Positions 32,518 through 45,331 are shown, counted from the first letter of the stretch. The stretch is 52,636 nt of DNA from Aphanomyces cochlioides (GCA_019828595.1 JAHQRK010000064.1:1-52636); one strand, 5' to 3'. Numbers and translations are program-made. The notes: generated by a model from the sequence alone, not told the origin.

Positions 32518-32960
32518 TCTTTTTCCCACTTTTTTTCTCCCTCCACTTTCCAACTTTTTCCATTCTCCCGCCTGCCATTTTAACGTCCGACCTGCCATGT
32601 TTACACCAATACCACGAGTCGTGGCCACTTCTTTTCATCTTTAAAAACACATCAATTTCATAGACTGCACAAGCTCGCTCGTTGAGTTTGTGTGCATGCC
32701 TCTGTTTGGCTATGAACGGCCAGAGACTTGGCCATGCTTGTGTCTGCTGAAGACTAATGTCAAGCCGAGATGGCTGACGTGGGTAAGGCAAGAGAATGTT
32801 CGCTGTGGTGTTAGATAGCAGGGTTGTGCGGTATGAGAGTGGTGTGTAGGATATGGTTTGTGTGAGCGCGTGGTGTGTGTGAGGGGTGAAATAGTGTGTC
32901 GATGTGTGTGCGTGACGATAAAATTTTGTATTTGTGTTTGACGGGAAAACAGGAGGAAGT

Positions 32961-33032
32961 AGCACTTTGGCGCAGAGGAAGCGTGTTGGGCTCATAACCC
33001 AAAGGTCCTTGGATCGAAACCAAGAAGTGCTA
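32961..33032 (+). tRNA. tRNA-iMet: Initiator tRNA-Met (CAT), copy 52
   Basis: Consensus. T5 terminator. Next copy 516 bp on. Confidence 0.95.
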
Positions 33033-33476
33033 TCTTTTTCCCACTTTTTTTTCTCCCTCCACTTTCCAACTTTTTCCATTCTCCCGCCTGCCATTTTAAC
33101 GTCCGACCTGCCATGTTTACACCAATACCACGAGTCGTGGCCACTTCTTTTCATCTTTAAAAACACATCAATTTCATAGACTGCACAAGCTCGCTCGTTG
33201 AGTTTGTGTGCATGCCTCTGTTTGGCTATGAACGGCCAGAGACTTGGCCATGCTTGTGTCTGCTGAAGACTAATGTCAAGCCGAGATGGCTGACGTGGGT
33301 AAGGCAAGAGAATGTTCGCTGTGGTGTTAGATAGCAGGGTTGTGCGGTATGAGAGTGGTGTGTAGGATATGGTTTGTGTGAGCGCGTGGTGTGTGTGAGG
33401 GGTGAAATAGTGTGTCGATGTGTGTGCGTGACGATAAAATTTTGTATTTGTGTTTGACGGGAAAACAGGAGGAAGT

Positions 33477-33548
33477 AGCACTTTGGCGCAGAGGAAGCGT
33501 GTTGGGCTCATAACCCAAAGGTCCTTGGATCGAAACCAAGAAGTGCTA
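33477..33548 (+). tRNA. tRNA-iMet: Initiator tRNA-Met (CAT), copy 53
   Basis: Consensus. T5 terminator. Next copy 514 bp on. Confidence 0.95.
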
Positions 33549-33990
33549 TCTTTTTCCCACTTTTTTCTCCCTCCACTTTCCAACTTTTTCCATTCTCCCG
33601 CCTGCCATTTTAACGTCCGACCTGCCATGTTTACACCAATACCACGAGTCGTGGCCACTTCTTTTCATCTTTAAAAACACATCAATTTCATAGACTGCAC
33701 AAGCTCGCTCGTTGAGTTTGTGTGCATGCCTCTGTTTGGCTATGAACGGCCAGAGACTTGGCCATGCTTGTGTCTGCTGAAGACTAATGTCAAGCCGAGA
33801 TGGCTGACGTGGGTAAGGCAAGAGAATGTTCGCTGTGGTGTTAGATAGCAGGGTTGTGCGGTATGAGAGTGGTGTGTAGGATATGGTTTGTGTGAGCGCG
33901 TGGTGTGTGTGAGGGGTGAAATAGTGTGTCGATGTGTGTGCGTGACGATAAAATTTTGTATTTGTGTTTGACGGGAAAACAGGAGGAAGT

Positions 33991-34062
33991 AGCACTTTGG
34001 CGCAGAGGAAGCGTGTTGGGCTCATAACCCAAAGGTCCTTGGATCGAAACCAAGAAGTGCTA
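33991..34062 (+). tRNA. tRNA-iMet: Initiator tRNA-Met (CAT), copy 54
   Basis: Consensus. T5 terminator. Next copy 515 bp on. Confidence 0.95.
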
Positions 34063-34505
34063 TCTTTTTCCCACTTTTTTTCTCCCTCCACTTTCCAACT
34101 TTTTCCATTCTCCCGCCTGCCATTTTAACGTCCGACCTGCCATGTTTACACCAATACCACGAGTCGTGGCCACTTCTTTTCATCTTTAAAAACACATCAA
34201 TTTCATAGACTGCACAAGCTCGCTCGTTGAGTTTGTGTGCATGCCTCTGTTTGGCTATGAACGGCCAGAGACTTGGCCATGCTTGTGTCTGCTGAAGACT
34301 AATGTCAAGCCGAGATGGCTGACGTGGGTAAGGCAAGAGAATGTTCGCTGTGGTGTTAGATAGCAGGGTTGTGCGGTATGAGAGTGGTGTGTAGGATATG
34401 GTTTGTGTGAGCGCGTGGTGTGTGTGAGGGGTGAAATAGTGTGTCGATGTGTGTGCGTGACGATAAAATTTTGTATTTGTGTTTGACGGGAAAACAGGAG
34501 GAAGT

Positions 34506-34577
34506 AGCACTTTGGCGCAGAGGAAGCGTGTTGGGCTCATAACCCAAAGGTCCTTGGATCGAAACCAAGAAGTGCTA
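34506..34577 (+). tRNA. tRNA-iMet: Initiator tRNA-Met (CAT), copy 55
   Basis: Consensus. T5 terminator. Next copy 514 bp on. Confidence 0.95.
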
Positions 34578-35019
34578 TCTTTTTCCCACTTTTTTCTCCC
34601 TCCACTTTCCAACTTTTTCCATTCTCCCGCCTGCCATTTTAACGTCCGACCTGCCATGTTTACACCAATACCACGAGTCGTGGCCACTTCTTTTCATCTT
34701 TAAAAACACATCAATTTCATAGACTGCACAAGCTCGCTCGTTGAGTTTGTGTGCATGCCTCTGTTTGGCTATGAACGGCCAGAGACTTGGCCATGCTTGT
34801 GTCTGCTGAAGACTAATGTCAAGCCGAGATGGCTGACGTGGGTAAGGCAAGAGAATGTTCGCTGTGGTGTTAGATAGCAGGGTTGTGCGGTATGAGAGTG
34901 GTGTGTAGGATATGGTTTGTGTGAGCGCGTGGTGTGTGTGAGGGGTGAAATAGTGTGTCGATGTGTGTGCGTGACGATAAAATTTTGTATTTGTGTTTGA
35001 CGGGAAAACAGGAGGAAGT

Positions 35020-35091
35020 AGCACTTTGGCGCAGAGGAAGCGTGTTGGGCTCATAACCCAAAGGTCCTTGGATCGAAACCAAGAAGTGCTA
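35020..35091 (+). tRNA. tRNA-iMet: Initiator tRNA-Met (CAT), copy 56
   Basis: Consensus. T5 terminator. Next copy 516 bp on. Confidence 0.95.
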
Positions 35092-35535
35092 TCTTTTTCC
35101 CACTTTTTTTTCTCCCTCCACTTTCCAACTTTTTCCATTCTCCCGCCTGCCATTTTAACGTCCGACCTGCCATGTTTACACCAATACCACGAGTCGTGGC
35201 CACTTCTTTTCATCTTTAAAAACACATCAATTTCATAGACTGCACAAGCTCGCTCGTTGAGTTTGTGTGCATGCCTCTGTTTGGCTATGAACGGCCAGAG
35301 ACTTGGCCATGCTTGTGTCTGCTGAAGACTAATGTCAAGCCGAGATGGCTGACGTGGGTAAGGCAAGAGAATGTTCGCTGTGGTGTTAGATAGCAGGGTT
35401 GTGCGGTATGAGAGTGGTGTGTAGGATATGGTTTGTGTGAGCGCGTGGTGTGTGTGAGGGGTGAAATAGTGTGTCGATGTGTGTGCGTGACGATAAAATT
35501 TTGTATTTGTGTTTGACGGGAAAACAGGAGGAAGT

Positions 35536-35607
35536 AGCACTTTGGCGCAGAGGAAGCGTGTTGGGCTCATAACCCAAAGGTCCTTGGATCGAAACCAAGA
35601 AGTGCTA
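35536..35607 (+). tRNA. tRNA-iMet: Initiator tRNA-Met (CAT), copy 57
   Basis: Consensus. T5 terminator. Next copy 515 bp on. Confidence 0.95.
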
Positions 35608-36050
35608 TCTTTTTCCCACTTTTTTTCTCCCTCCACTTTCCAACTTTTTCCATTCTCCCGCCTGCCATTTTAACGTCCGACCTGCCATGTTTACACCAAT
35701 ACCACGAGTCGTGGCCACTTCTTTTCATCTTTAAAAACACATCAATTTCATAGACTGCACAAGCTCGCTCGTTGAGTTTGTGTGCATGCCTCTGTTTGGC
35801 TATGAACGGCCAGAGACTTGGCCATGCTTGTGTCTGCTGAAGACTAATGTCAAGCCGAGATGGCTGACGTGGGTAAGGCAAGAGAATGTTCGCTGTGGTG
35901 TTAGATAGCAGGGTTGTGCGGTATGAGAGTGGTGTGTAGGATATGGTTTGTGTGAGCGCGTGGTGTGTGTGAGGGGTGAAATAGTGTGTCGATGTGTGTG
36001 CGTGACGATAAAATTTTGTATTTGTGTTTGACGGGAAAACAGGAGGAAGT

Positions 36051-36122
36051 AGCACTTTGGCGCAGAGGAAGCGTGTTGGGCTCATAACCCAAAGGTCCTT
36101 GGATCGAAACCAAGAAGTGCTA
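36051..36122 (+). tRNA. tRNA-iMet: Initiator tRNA-Met (CAT), copy 58
   Basis: Consensus. T5 terminator, second run 9. Next copy 517 bp on. Confidence 0.95.
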
Positions 36123-36567
36123 TCTTTTTCCCACTTTTTTTTTCTCCCTCCACTTTCCAACTTTTTCCATTCTCCCGCCTGCCATTTTAACGTCCGACCT
36201 GCCATGTTTACACCAATACCACGAGTCGTGGCCACTTCTTTTCATCTTTAAAAACACATCAATTTCATAGACTGCACAAGCTCGCTCGTTGAGTTTGTGT
36301 GCATGCCTCTGTTTGGCTATGAACGGCCAGAGACTTGGCCATGCTTGTGTCTGCTGAAGACTAATGTCAAGCCGAGATGGCTGACGTGGGTAAGGCAAGA
36401 GAATGTTCGCTGTGGTGTTAGATAGCAGGGTTGTGCGGTATGAGAGTGGTGTGTAGGATATGGTTTGTGTGAGCGCGTGGTGTGTGTGAGGGGTGAAATA
36501 GTGTGTCGATGTGTGTGCGTGACGATAAAATTTTGTATTTGTGTTTGACGGGAAAACAGGAGGAAGT

Positions 36568-36639
36568 AGCACTTTGGCGCAGAGGAAGCGTGTTGGGCTC
36601 ATAACCCAAAGGTCCTTGGATCGAAACCAAGAAGTGCTA
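36568..36639 (+). tRNA. tRNA-iMet: Initiator tRNA-Met (CAT), copy 59
   Basis: Consensus. T5 terminator. Next copy 515 bp on. Confidence 0.95.
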
Positions 36640-37082
36640 TCTTTTTCCCACTTTTTTTCTCCCTCCACTTTCCAACTTTTTCCATTCTCCCGCCTGCCAT
36701 TTTAACGTCCGACCTGCCATGTTTACACCAATACCACGAGTCGTGGCCACTTCTTTTCATCTTTAAAAACACATCAATTTCATAGACTGCACAAGCTCGC
36801 TCGTTGAGTTTGTGTGCATGCCTCTGTTTGGCTATGAACGGCCAGAGACTTGGCCATGCTTGTGTCTGCTGAAGACTAATGTCAAGCCGAGATGGCTGAC
36901 GTGGGTAAGGCAAGAGAATGTTCGCTGTGGTGTTAGATAGCAGGGTTGTGCGGTATGAGAGTGGTGTGTAGGATATGGTTTGTGTGAGCGCGTGGTGTGT
37001 GTGAGGGGTGAAATAGTGTGTCGATGTGTGTGCGTGACGATAAAATTTTGTATTTGTGTTTGACGGGAAAACAGGAGGAAGT

Positions 37083-37154
37083 AGCACTTTGGCGCAGAGG
37101 AAGCGTGTTGGGCTCATAACCCAAAGGTCCTTGGATCGAAACCAAGAAGTGCTA
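37083..37154 (+). tRNA. tRNA-iMet: Initiator tRNA-Met (CAT), copy 60
   Basis: Consensus. T5 terminator. Next copy 514 bp on. Confidence 0.95.
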
Positions 37155-37596
37155 TCTTTTTCCCACTTTTTTCTCCCTCCACTTTCCAACTTTTTCCATT
37201 CTCCCGCCTGCCATTTTAACGTCCGACCTGCCATGTTTACACCAATACCACGAGTCGTGGCCACTTCTTTTCATCTTTAAAAACACATCAATTTCATAGA
37301 CTGCACAAGCTCGCTCGTTGAGTTTGTGTGCATGCCTCTGTTTGGCTATGAACGGCCAGAGACTTGGCCATGCTTGTGTCTGCTGAAGACTAATGTCAAG
37401 CCGAGATGGCTGACGTGGGTAAGGCAAGAGAATGTTCGCTGTGGTGTTAGATAGCAGGGTTGTGCGGTATGAGAGTGGTGTGTAGGATATGGTTTGTGTG
37501 AGCGCGTGGTGTGTGTGAGGGGTGAAATAGTGTGTCGATGTGTGTGCGTGACGATAAAATTTTGTATTTGTGTTTGACGGGAAAACAGGAGGAAGT

Positions 37597-37668
37597 AGCA
37601 CTTTGGCGCAGAGGAAGCGTGTTGGGCTCATAACCCAAAGGTCCTTGGATCGAAACCAAGAAGTGCTA
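37597..37668 (+). tRNA. tRNA-iMet: Initiator tRNA-Met (CAT), copy 61
   Basis: Consensus. T5 terminator. Next copy 515 bp on. Confidence 0.95.
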
Positions 37669-38111
37669 TCTTTTTCCCACTTTTTTTCTCCCTCCACTTT
37701 CCAACTTTTTCCATTCTCCCGCCTGCCATTTTAACGTCCGACCTGCCATGTTTACACCAATACCACGAGTCGTGGCCACTTCTTTTCATCTTTAAAAACA
37801 CATCAATTTCATAGACTGCACAAGCTCGCTCGTTGAGTTTGTGTGCATGCCTCTGTTTGGCTATGAACGGCCAGAGACTTGGCCATGCTTGTGTCTGCTG
37901 AAGACTAATGTCAAGCCGAGATGGCTGACGTGGGTAAGGCAAGAGAATGTTCGCTGTGGTGTTAGATAGCAGGGTTGTGCGGTATGAGAGTGGTGTGTAG
38001 GATATGGTTTGTGTGAGCGCGTGGTGTGTGTGAGGGGTGAAATAGTGTGTCGATGTGTGTGCGTGACGATAAAATTTTGTATTTGTGTTTGACGGGAAAA
38101 CAGGAGGAAGT

Positions 38112-38183
38112 AGCACTTTGGCGCAGAGGAAGCGTGTTGGGCTCATAACCCAAAGGTCCTTGGATCGAAACCAAGAAGTGCTA
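38112..38183 (+). tRNA. tRNA-iMet: Initiator tRNA-Met (CAT), copy 62
   Basis: Consensus. T5 terminator. Next copy 516 bp on. Confidence 0.95.
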
Positions 38184-38627
38184 TCTTTTTCCCACTTTTT
38201 TTTCTCCCTCCACTTTCCAACTTTTTCCATTCTCCCGCCTGCCATTTTAACGTCCGACCTGCCATGTTTACACCAATACCACGAGTCGTGGCCACTTCTT
38301 TTCATCTTTAAAAACACATCAATTTCATAGACTGCACAAGCTCGCTCGTTGAGTTTGTGTGCATGCCTCTGTTTGGCTATGAACGGCCAGAGACTTGGCC
38401 ATGCTTGTGTCTGCTGAAGACTAATGTCAAGCCGAGATGGCTGACGTGGGTAAGGCAAGAGAATGTTCGCTGTGGTGTTAGATAGCAGGGTTGTGCGGTA
38501 TGAGAGTGGTGTGTAGGATATGGTTTGTGTGAGCGCGTGGTGTGTGTGAGGGGTGAAATAGTGTGTCGATGTGTGTGCGTGACGATAAAATTTTGTATTT
38601 GTGTTTGACGGGAAAACAGGAGGAAGT

Positions 38628-38699
38628 AGCACTTTGGCGCAGAGGAAGCGTGTTGGGCTCATAACCCAAAGGTCCTTGGATCGAAACCAAGAAGTGCTA
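38628..38699 (+). tRNA. tRNA-iMet: Initiator tRNA-Met (CAT), copy 63
   Basis: Consensus. T5 terminator. Next copy 515 bp on. Confidence 0.95.
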
Positions 38700-39142
38700 T
38701 CTTTTTCCCACTTTTTTTCTCCCTCCACTTTCCAACTTTTTCCATTCTCCCGCCTGCCATTTTAACGTCCGACCTGCCATGTTTACACCAATACCACGAG
38801 TCGTGGCCACTTCTTTTCATCTTTAAAAACACATCAATTTCATAGACTGCACAAGCTCGCTCGTTGAGTTTGTGTGCATGCCTCTGTTTGGCTATGAACG
38901 GCCAGAGACTTGGCCATGCTTGTGTCTGCTGAAGACTAATGTCAAGCCGAGATGGCTGACGTGGGTAAGGCAAGAGAATGTTCGCTGTGGTGTTAGATAG
39001 CAGGGTTGTGCGGTATGAGAGTGGTGTGTAGGATATGGTTTGTGTGAGCGCGTGGTGTGTGTGAGGGGTGAAATAGTGTGTCGATGTGTGTGCGTGACGA
39101 TAAAATTTTGTATTTGTGTTTGACGGGAAAACAGGAGGAAGT

Positions 39143-39214
39143 AGCACTTTGGCGCAGAGGAAGCGTGTTGGGCTCATAACCCAAAGGTCCTTGGATCGAA
39201 ACCAAGAAGTGCTA
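39143..39214 (+). tRNA. tRNA-iMet: Initiator tRNA-Met (CAT), copy 64
   Basis: Consensus. T5 terminator. First of three consecutive 516-bp units (64-66). Confidence 0.95.
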
Positions 39215-39658
39215 TCTTTTTCCCACTTTTTTTTCTCCCTCCACTTTCCAACTTTTTCCATTCTCCCGCCTGCCATTTTAACGTCCGACCTGCCATGTTT
39301 ACACCAATACCACGAGTCGTGGCCACTTCTTTTCATCTTTAAAAACACATCAATTTCATAGACTGCACAAGCTCGCTCGTTGAGTTTGTGTGCATGCCTC
39401 TGTTTGGCTATGAACGGCCAGAGACTTGGCCATGCTTGTGTCTGCTGAAGACTAATGTCAAGCCGAGATGGCTGACGTGGGTAAGGCAAGAGAATGTTCG
39501 CTGTGGTGTTAGATAGCAGGGTTGTGCGGTATGAGAGTGGTGTGTAGGATATGGTTTGTGTGAGCGCGTGGTGTGTGTGAGGGGTGAAATAGTGTGTCGA
39601 TGTGTGTGCGTGACGATAAAATTTTGTATTTGTGTTTGACGGGAAAACAGGAGGAAGT

Positions 39659-39730
39659 AGCACTTTGGCGCAGAGGAAGCGTGTTGGGCTCATAACCCAA
39701 AGGTCCTTGGATCGAAACCAAGAAGTGCTA
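39659..39730 (+). tRNA. tRNA-iMet: Initiator tRNA-Met (CAT), copy 65
   Basis: Consensus. T5 terminator. Next copy 516 bp on. Confidence 0.95.
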
Positions 39731-40174
39731 TCTTTTTCCCACTTTTTTTTCTCCCTCCACTTTCCAACTTTTTCCATTCTCCCGCCTGCCATTTTAACGT
39801 CCGACCTGCCATGTTTACACCAATACCACGAGTCGTGGCCACTTCTTTTCATCTTTAAAAACACATCAATTTCATAGACTGCACAAGCTCGCTCGTTGAG
39901 TTTGTGTGCATGCCTCTGTTTGGCTATGAACGGCCAGAGACTTGGCCATGCTTGTGTCTGCTGAAGACTAATGTCAAGCCGAGATGGCTGACGTGGGTAA
40001 GGCAAGAGAATGTTCGCTGTGGTGTTAGATAGCAGGGTTGTGCGGTATGAGAGTGGTGTGTAGGATATGGTTTGTGTGAGCGCGTGGTGTGTGTGAGGGG
40101 TGAAATAGTGTGTCGATGTGTGTGCGTGACGATAAAATTTTGTATTTGTGTTTGACGGGAAAACAGGAGGAAGT

Positions 40175-40246
40175 AGCACTTTGGCGCAGAGGAAGCGTGT
40201 TGGGCTCATAACCCAAAGGTCCTTGGATCGAAACCAAGAAGTGCTA
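40175..40246 (+). tRNA. tRNA-iMet: Initiator tRNA-Met (CAT), copy 66
   Basis: Consensus. T5 terminator. Next copy 516 bp on. Confidence 0.95.
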
Positions 40247-40690
40247 TCTTTTTCCCACTTTTTTTTCTCCCTCCACTTTCCAACTTTTTCCATTCTCCCG
40301 CCTGCCATTTTAACGTCCGACCTGCCATGTTTACACCAATACCACGAGTCGTGGCCACTTCTTTTCATCTTTAAAAACACATCAATTTCATAGACTGCAC
40401 AAGCTCGCTCGTTGAGTTTGTGTGCATGCCTCTGTTTGGCTATGAACGGCCAGAGACTTGGCCATGCTTGTGTCTGCTGAAGACTAATGTCAAGCCGAGA
40501 TGGCTGACGTGGGTAAGGCAAGAGAATGTTCGCTGTGGTGTTAGATAGCAGGGTTGTGCGGTATGAGAGTGGTGTGTAGGATATGGTTTGTGTGAGCGCG
40601 TGGTGTGTGTGAGGGGTGAAATAGTGTGTCGATGTGTGTGCGTGACGATAAAATTTTGTATTTGTGTTTGACGGGAAAACAGGAGGAAGT

Positions 40691-40762
40691 AGCACTTTGG
40701 CGCAGAGGAAGCGTGTTGGGCTCATAACCCAAAGGTCCTTGGATCGAAACCAAGAAGTGCTA
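40691..40762 (+). tRNA. tRNA-iMet: Initiator tRNA-Met (CAT), copy 67
   Basis: Consensus. T5 terminator, one C lost after it. Next copy 514 bp on. Confidence 0.95.
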
Positions 40763-41204
40763 TCTTTTTCCACTTTTTTTCTCCCTCCACTTTCCAACTT
40801 TTTCCATTCTCCCGCCTGCCATTTTAACGTCCGACCTGCCATGTTTACACCAATACCACGAGTCGTGGCCACTTCTTTTCATCTTTAAAAACACATCAAT
40901 TTCATAGACTGCACAAGCTCGCTCGTTGAGTTTGTGTGCATGCCTCTGTTTGGCTATGAACGGCCAGAGACTTGGCCATGCTTGTGTCTGCTGAAGACTA
41001 ATGTCAAGCCGAGATGGCTGACGTGGGTAAGGCAAGAGAATGTTCGCTGTGGTGTTAGATAGCAGGGTTGTGCGGTATGAGAGTGGTGTGTAGGATATGG
41101 TTTGTGTGAGCGCGTGGTGTGTGTGAGGGGTGAAATAGTGTGTCGATGTGTGTGCGTGACGATAAAATTTTGTATTTGTGTTTGACGGGAAAACAGGAGG
41201 AAGT

Positions 41205-41276
41205 AGCACTTTGGCGCAGAGGAAGCGTGTTGGGCTCATAACCCAAAGGTCCTTGGATCGAAACCAAGAAGTGCTA
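41205..41276 (+). tRNA. tRNA-iMet: Initiator tRNA-Met (CAT), copy 68
   Basis: Consensus. T5 terminator. Next copy 515 bp on. Confidence 0.95.
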
Positions 41277-41719
41277 TCTTTTTCCCACTTTTTTTCTCCC
41301 TCCACTTTCCAACTTTTTCCATTCTCCCGCCTGCCATTTTAACGTCCGACCTGCCATGTTTACACCAATACCACGAGTCGTGGCCACTTCTTTTCATCTT
41401 TAAAAACACATCAATTTCATAGACTGCACAAGCTCGCTCGTTGAGTTTGTGTGCATGCCTCTGTTTGGCTATGAACGGCCAGAGACTTGGCCATGCTTGT
41501 GTCTGCTGAAGACTAATGTCAAGCCGAGATGGCTGACGTGGGTAAGGCAAGAGAATGTTCGCTGTGGTGTTAGATAGCAGGGTTGTGCGGTATGAGAGTG
41601 GTGTGTAGGATATGGTTTGTGTGAGCGCGTGGTGTGTGTGAGGGGTGAAATAGTGTGTCGATGTGTGTGCGTGACGATAAAATTTTGTATTTGTGTTTGA
41701 CGGGAAAACAGGAGGAAGT

Positions 41720-41791
41720 AGCACTTTGGCGCAGAGGAAGCGTGTTGGGCTCATAACCCAAAGGTCCTTGGATCGAAACCAAGAAGTGCTA
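41720..41791 (+). tRNA. tRNA-iMet: Initiator tRNA-Met (CAT), copy 69
   Basis: Consensus. T5 terminator. Next copy 515 bp on. Confidence 0.95.
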
Positions 41792-42234
41792 TCTTTTTCC
41801 CACTTTTTTTCTCCCTCCACTTTCCAACTTTTTCCATTCTCCCGCCTGCCATTTTAACGTCCGACCTGCCATGTTTACACCAATACCACGAGTCGTGGCC
41901 ACTTCTTTTCATCTTTAAAAACACATCAATTTCATAGACTGCACAAGCTCGCTCGTTGAGTTTGTGTGCATGCCTCTGTTTGGCTATGAACGGCCAGAGA
42001 CTTGGCCATGCTTGTGTCTGCTGAAGACTAATGTCAAGCCGAGATGGCTGACGTGGGTAAGGCAAGAGAATGTTCGCTGTGGTGTTAGATAGCAGGGTTG
42101 TGCGGTATGAGAGTGGTGTGTAGGATATGGTTTGTGTGAGCGCGTGGTGTGTGTGAGGGGTGAAATAGTGTGTCGATGTGTGTGCGTGACGATAAAATTT
42201 TGTATTTGTGTTTGACGGGAAAACAGGAGGAAGT

Positions 42235-42306
42235 AGCACTTTGGCGCAGAGGAAGCGTGTTGGGCTCATAACCCAAAGGTCCTTGGATCGAAACCAAGAA
42301 GTGCTA
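42235..42306 (+). tRNA. tRNA-iMet: Initiator tRNA-Met (CAT), copy 70
   Basis: Consensus. T5 terminator. Next copy 515 bp on. Confidence 0.95.
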
Positions 42307-42749
42307 TCTTTTTCCCACTTTTTTTCTCCCTCCACTTTCCAACTTTTTCCATTCTCCCGCCTGCCATTTTAACGTCCGACCTGCCATGTTTACACCAATA
42401 CCACGAGTCGTGGCCACTTCTTTTCATCTTTAAAAACACATCAATTTCATAGACTGCACAAGCTCGCTCGTTGAGTTTGTGTGCATGCCTCTGTTTGGCT
42501 ATGAACGGCCAGAGACTTGGCCATGCTTGTGTCTGCTGAAGACTAATGTCAAGCCGAGATGGCTGACGTGGGTAAGGCAAGAGAATGTTCGCTGTGGTGT
42601 TAGATAGCAGGGTTGTGCGGTATGAGAGTGGTGTGTAGGATATGGTTTGTGTGAGCGCGTGGTGTGTGTGAGGGGTGAAATAGTGTGTCGATGTGTGTGC
42701 GTGACGATAAAATTTTGTATTTGTGTTTGACGGGAAAACAGGAGGAAGT

Positions 42750-42821
42750 AGCACTTTGGCGCAGAGGAAGCGTGTTGGGCTCATAACCCAAAGGTCCTTG
42801 GATCGAAACCAAGAAGTGCTA
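42750..42821 (+). tRNA. tRNA-iMet: Initiator tRNA-Met (CAT), copy 71
   Basis: Consensus. T5 terminator, one C lost after it. Next copy 514 bp on. Confidence 0.95.
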
Positions 42822-43263
42822 TCTTTTTCCACTTTTTTTCTCCCTCCACTTTCCAACTTTTTCCATTCTCCCGCCTGCCATTTTAACGTCCGACCTGCCA
42901 TGTTTACACCAATACCACGAGTCGTGGCCACTTCTTTTCATCTTTAAAAACACATCAATTTCATAGACTGCACAAGCTCGCTCGTTGAGTTTGTGTGCAT
43001 GCCTCTGTTTGGCTATGAACGGCCAGAGACTTGGCCATGCTTGTGTCTGCTGAAGACTAATGTCAAGCCGAGATGGCTGACGTGGGTAAGGCAAGAGAAT
43101 GTTCGCTGTGGTGTTAGATAGCAGGGTTGTGCGGTATGAGAGTGGTGTGTAGGATATGGTTTGTGTGAGCGCGTGGTGTGTGTGAGGGGTGAAATAGTGT
43201 GTCGATGTGTGTGCGTGACGATAAAATTTTGTATTTGTGTTTGACGGGAAAACAGGAGGAAGT

Positions 43264-43335
43264 AGCACTTTGGCGCAGAGGAAGCGTGTTGGGCTCATAA
43301 CCCAAAGGTCCTTGGATCGAAACCAAGAAGTGCTA
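43264..43335 (+). tRNA. tRNA-iMet: Initiator tRNA-Met (CAT), copy 72
   Basis: Consensus. T5 terminator. Next copy 515 bp on; the spacer lacks one T at about 43622. Confidence 0.95.
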
Positions 43336-43778
43336 TCTTTTTCCCACTTTTTTTTCTCCCTCCACTTTCCAACTTTTTCCATTCTCCCGCCTGCCATTTT
43401 AACGTCCGACCTGCCATGTTTACACCAATACCACGAGTCGTGGCCACTTCTTTTCATCTTTAAAAACACATCAATTTCATAGACTGCACAAGCTCGCTCG
43501 TTGAGTTTGTGTGCATGCCTCTGTTTGGCTATGAACGGCCAGAGACTTGGCCATGCTTGTGTCTGCTGAAGACTAATGTCAAGCCGAGATGGCTGACGTG
43601 GGTAAGGCAAGAGAATGTTCGCGTGGTGTTAGATAGCAGGGTTGTGCGGTATGAGAGTGGTGTGTAGGATATGGTTTGTGTGAGCGCGTGGTGTGTGTGA
43701 GGGGTGAAATAGTGTGTCGATGTGTGTGCGTGACGATAAAATTTTGTATTTGTGTTTGACGGGAAAACAGGAGGAAGT

Positions 43779-43850
43779 AGCACTTTGGCGCAGAGGAAGC
43801 GTGTTGGGCTCATAACCCAAAGGTCCTTGGATCGAAACCAAGAAGTGCTA
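43779..43850 (+). tRNA. tRNA-iMet: Initiator tRNA-Met (CAT), copy 73
   Basis: Consensus. T5 terminator, second run 9. Next copy 517 bp on. Confidence 0.95.
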
Positions 43851-44295
43851 TCTTTTTCCCACTTTTTTTTTCTCCCTCCACTTTCCAACTTTTTCCATTC
43901 TCCCGCCTGCCATTTTAACGTCCGACCTGCCATGTTTACACCAATACCACGAGTCGTGGCCACTTCTTTTCATCTTTAAAAACACATCAATTTCATAGAC
44001 TGCACAAGCTCGCTCGTTGAGTTTGTGTGCATGCCTCTGTTTGGCTATGAACGGCCAGAGACTTGGCCATGCTTGTGTCTGCTGAAGACTAATGTCAAGC
44101 CGAGATGGCTGACGTGGGTAAGGCAAGAGAATGTTCGCTGTGGTGTTAGATAGCAGGGTTGTGCGGTATGAGAGTGGTGTGTAGGATATGGTTTGTGTGA
44201 GCGCGTGGTGTGTGTGAGGGGTGAAATAGTGTGTCGATGTGTGTGCGTGACGATAAAATTTTGTATTTGTGTTTGACGGGAAAACAGGAGGAAGT

Positions 44296-44367
44296 AGCAC
44301 TTTGGCGCAGAGGAAGCGTGTTGGGCTCATAACCCAAAGGTCCTTGGATCGAAACCAAGAAGTGCTA
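44296..44367 (+). tRNA. tRNA-iMet: Initiator tRNA-Met (CAT), copy 74
   Basis: Consensus. T5 terminator, second run 10, joint longest with copy 75. Next copy 518 bp on. Confidence 0.95.
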
Positions 44368-44813
44368 TCTTTTTCCCACTTTTTTTTTTCTCCCTCCACT
44401 TTCCAACTTTTTCCATTCTCCCGCCTGCCATTTTAACGTCCGACCTGCCATGTTTACACCAATACCACGAGTCGTGGCCACTTCTTTTCATCTTTAAAAA
44501 CACATCAATTTCATAGACTGCACAAGCTCGCTCGTTGAGTTTGTGTGCATGCCTCTGTTTGGCTATGAACGGCCAGAGACTTGGCCATGCTTGTGTCTGC
44601 TGAAGACTAATGTCAAGCCGAGATGGCTGACGTGGGTAAGGCAAGAGAATGTTCGCTGTGGTGTTAGATAGCAGGGTTGTGCGGTATGAGAGTGGTGTGT
44701 AGGATATGGTTTGTGTGAGCGCGTGGTGTGTGTGAGGGGTGAAATAGTGTGTCGATGTGTGTGCGTGACGATAAAATTTTGTATTTGTGTTTGACGGGAA
44801 AACAGGAGGAAGT

Positions 44814-44885
44814 AGCACTTTGGCGCAGAGGAAGCGTGTTGGGCTCATAACCCAAAGGTCCTTGGATCGAAACCAAGAAGTGCTA
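44814..44885 (+). tRNA. tRNA-iMet: Initiator tRNA-Met (CAT), copy 75
   Basis: Consensus. T5 terminator, second run 10. Next copy 518 bp on. Confidence 0.95.
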
Positions 44886-45331
44886 TCTTTTTCCCACTTT
44901 TTTTTTTCTCCCTCCACTTTCCAACTTTTTCCATTCTCCCGCCTGCCATTTTAACGTCCGACCTGCCATGTTTACACCAATACCACGAGTCGTGGCCACT
45001 TCTTTTCATCTTTAAAAACACATCAATTTCATAGACTGCACAAGCTCGCTCGTTGAGTTTGTGTGCATGCCTCTGTTTGGCTATGAACGGCCAGAGACTT
45101 GGCCATGCTTGTGTCTGCTGAAGACTAATGTCAAGCCGAGATGGCTGACGTGGGTAAGGCAAGAGAATGTTCGCTGTGGTGTTAGATAGCAGGGTTGTGC
45201 GGTATGAGAGTGGTGTGTAGGATATGGTTTGTGTGAGCGCGTGGTGTGTGTGAGGGGTGAAATAGTGTGTCGATGTGTGTGCGTGACGATAAAATTTTGT
45301 ATTTGTGTTTGACGGGAAAACAGGAGGAAGT

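Noticed and set aside
38659..40872. Long minus-strand open frame (737 codons) through four array units, and similar frames of 180-710 codons elsewhere in the array
   Set aside because: One minus-strand frame of the unit happens to lack stops, so it runs on whenever the unit length is a multiple of three (513 or 516) and ends when a T-run shifts it. The frame crosses the tRNA and both T-runs, and its length follows homopolymer length rather than any selection on protein.
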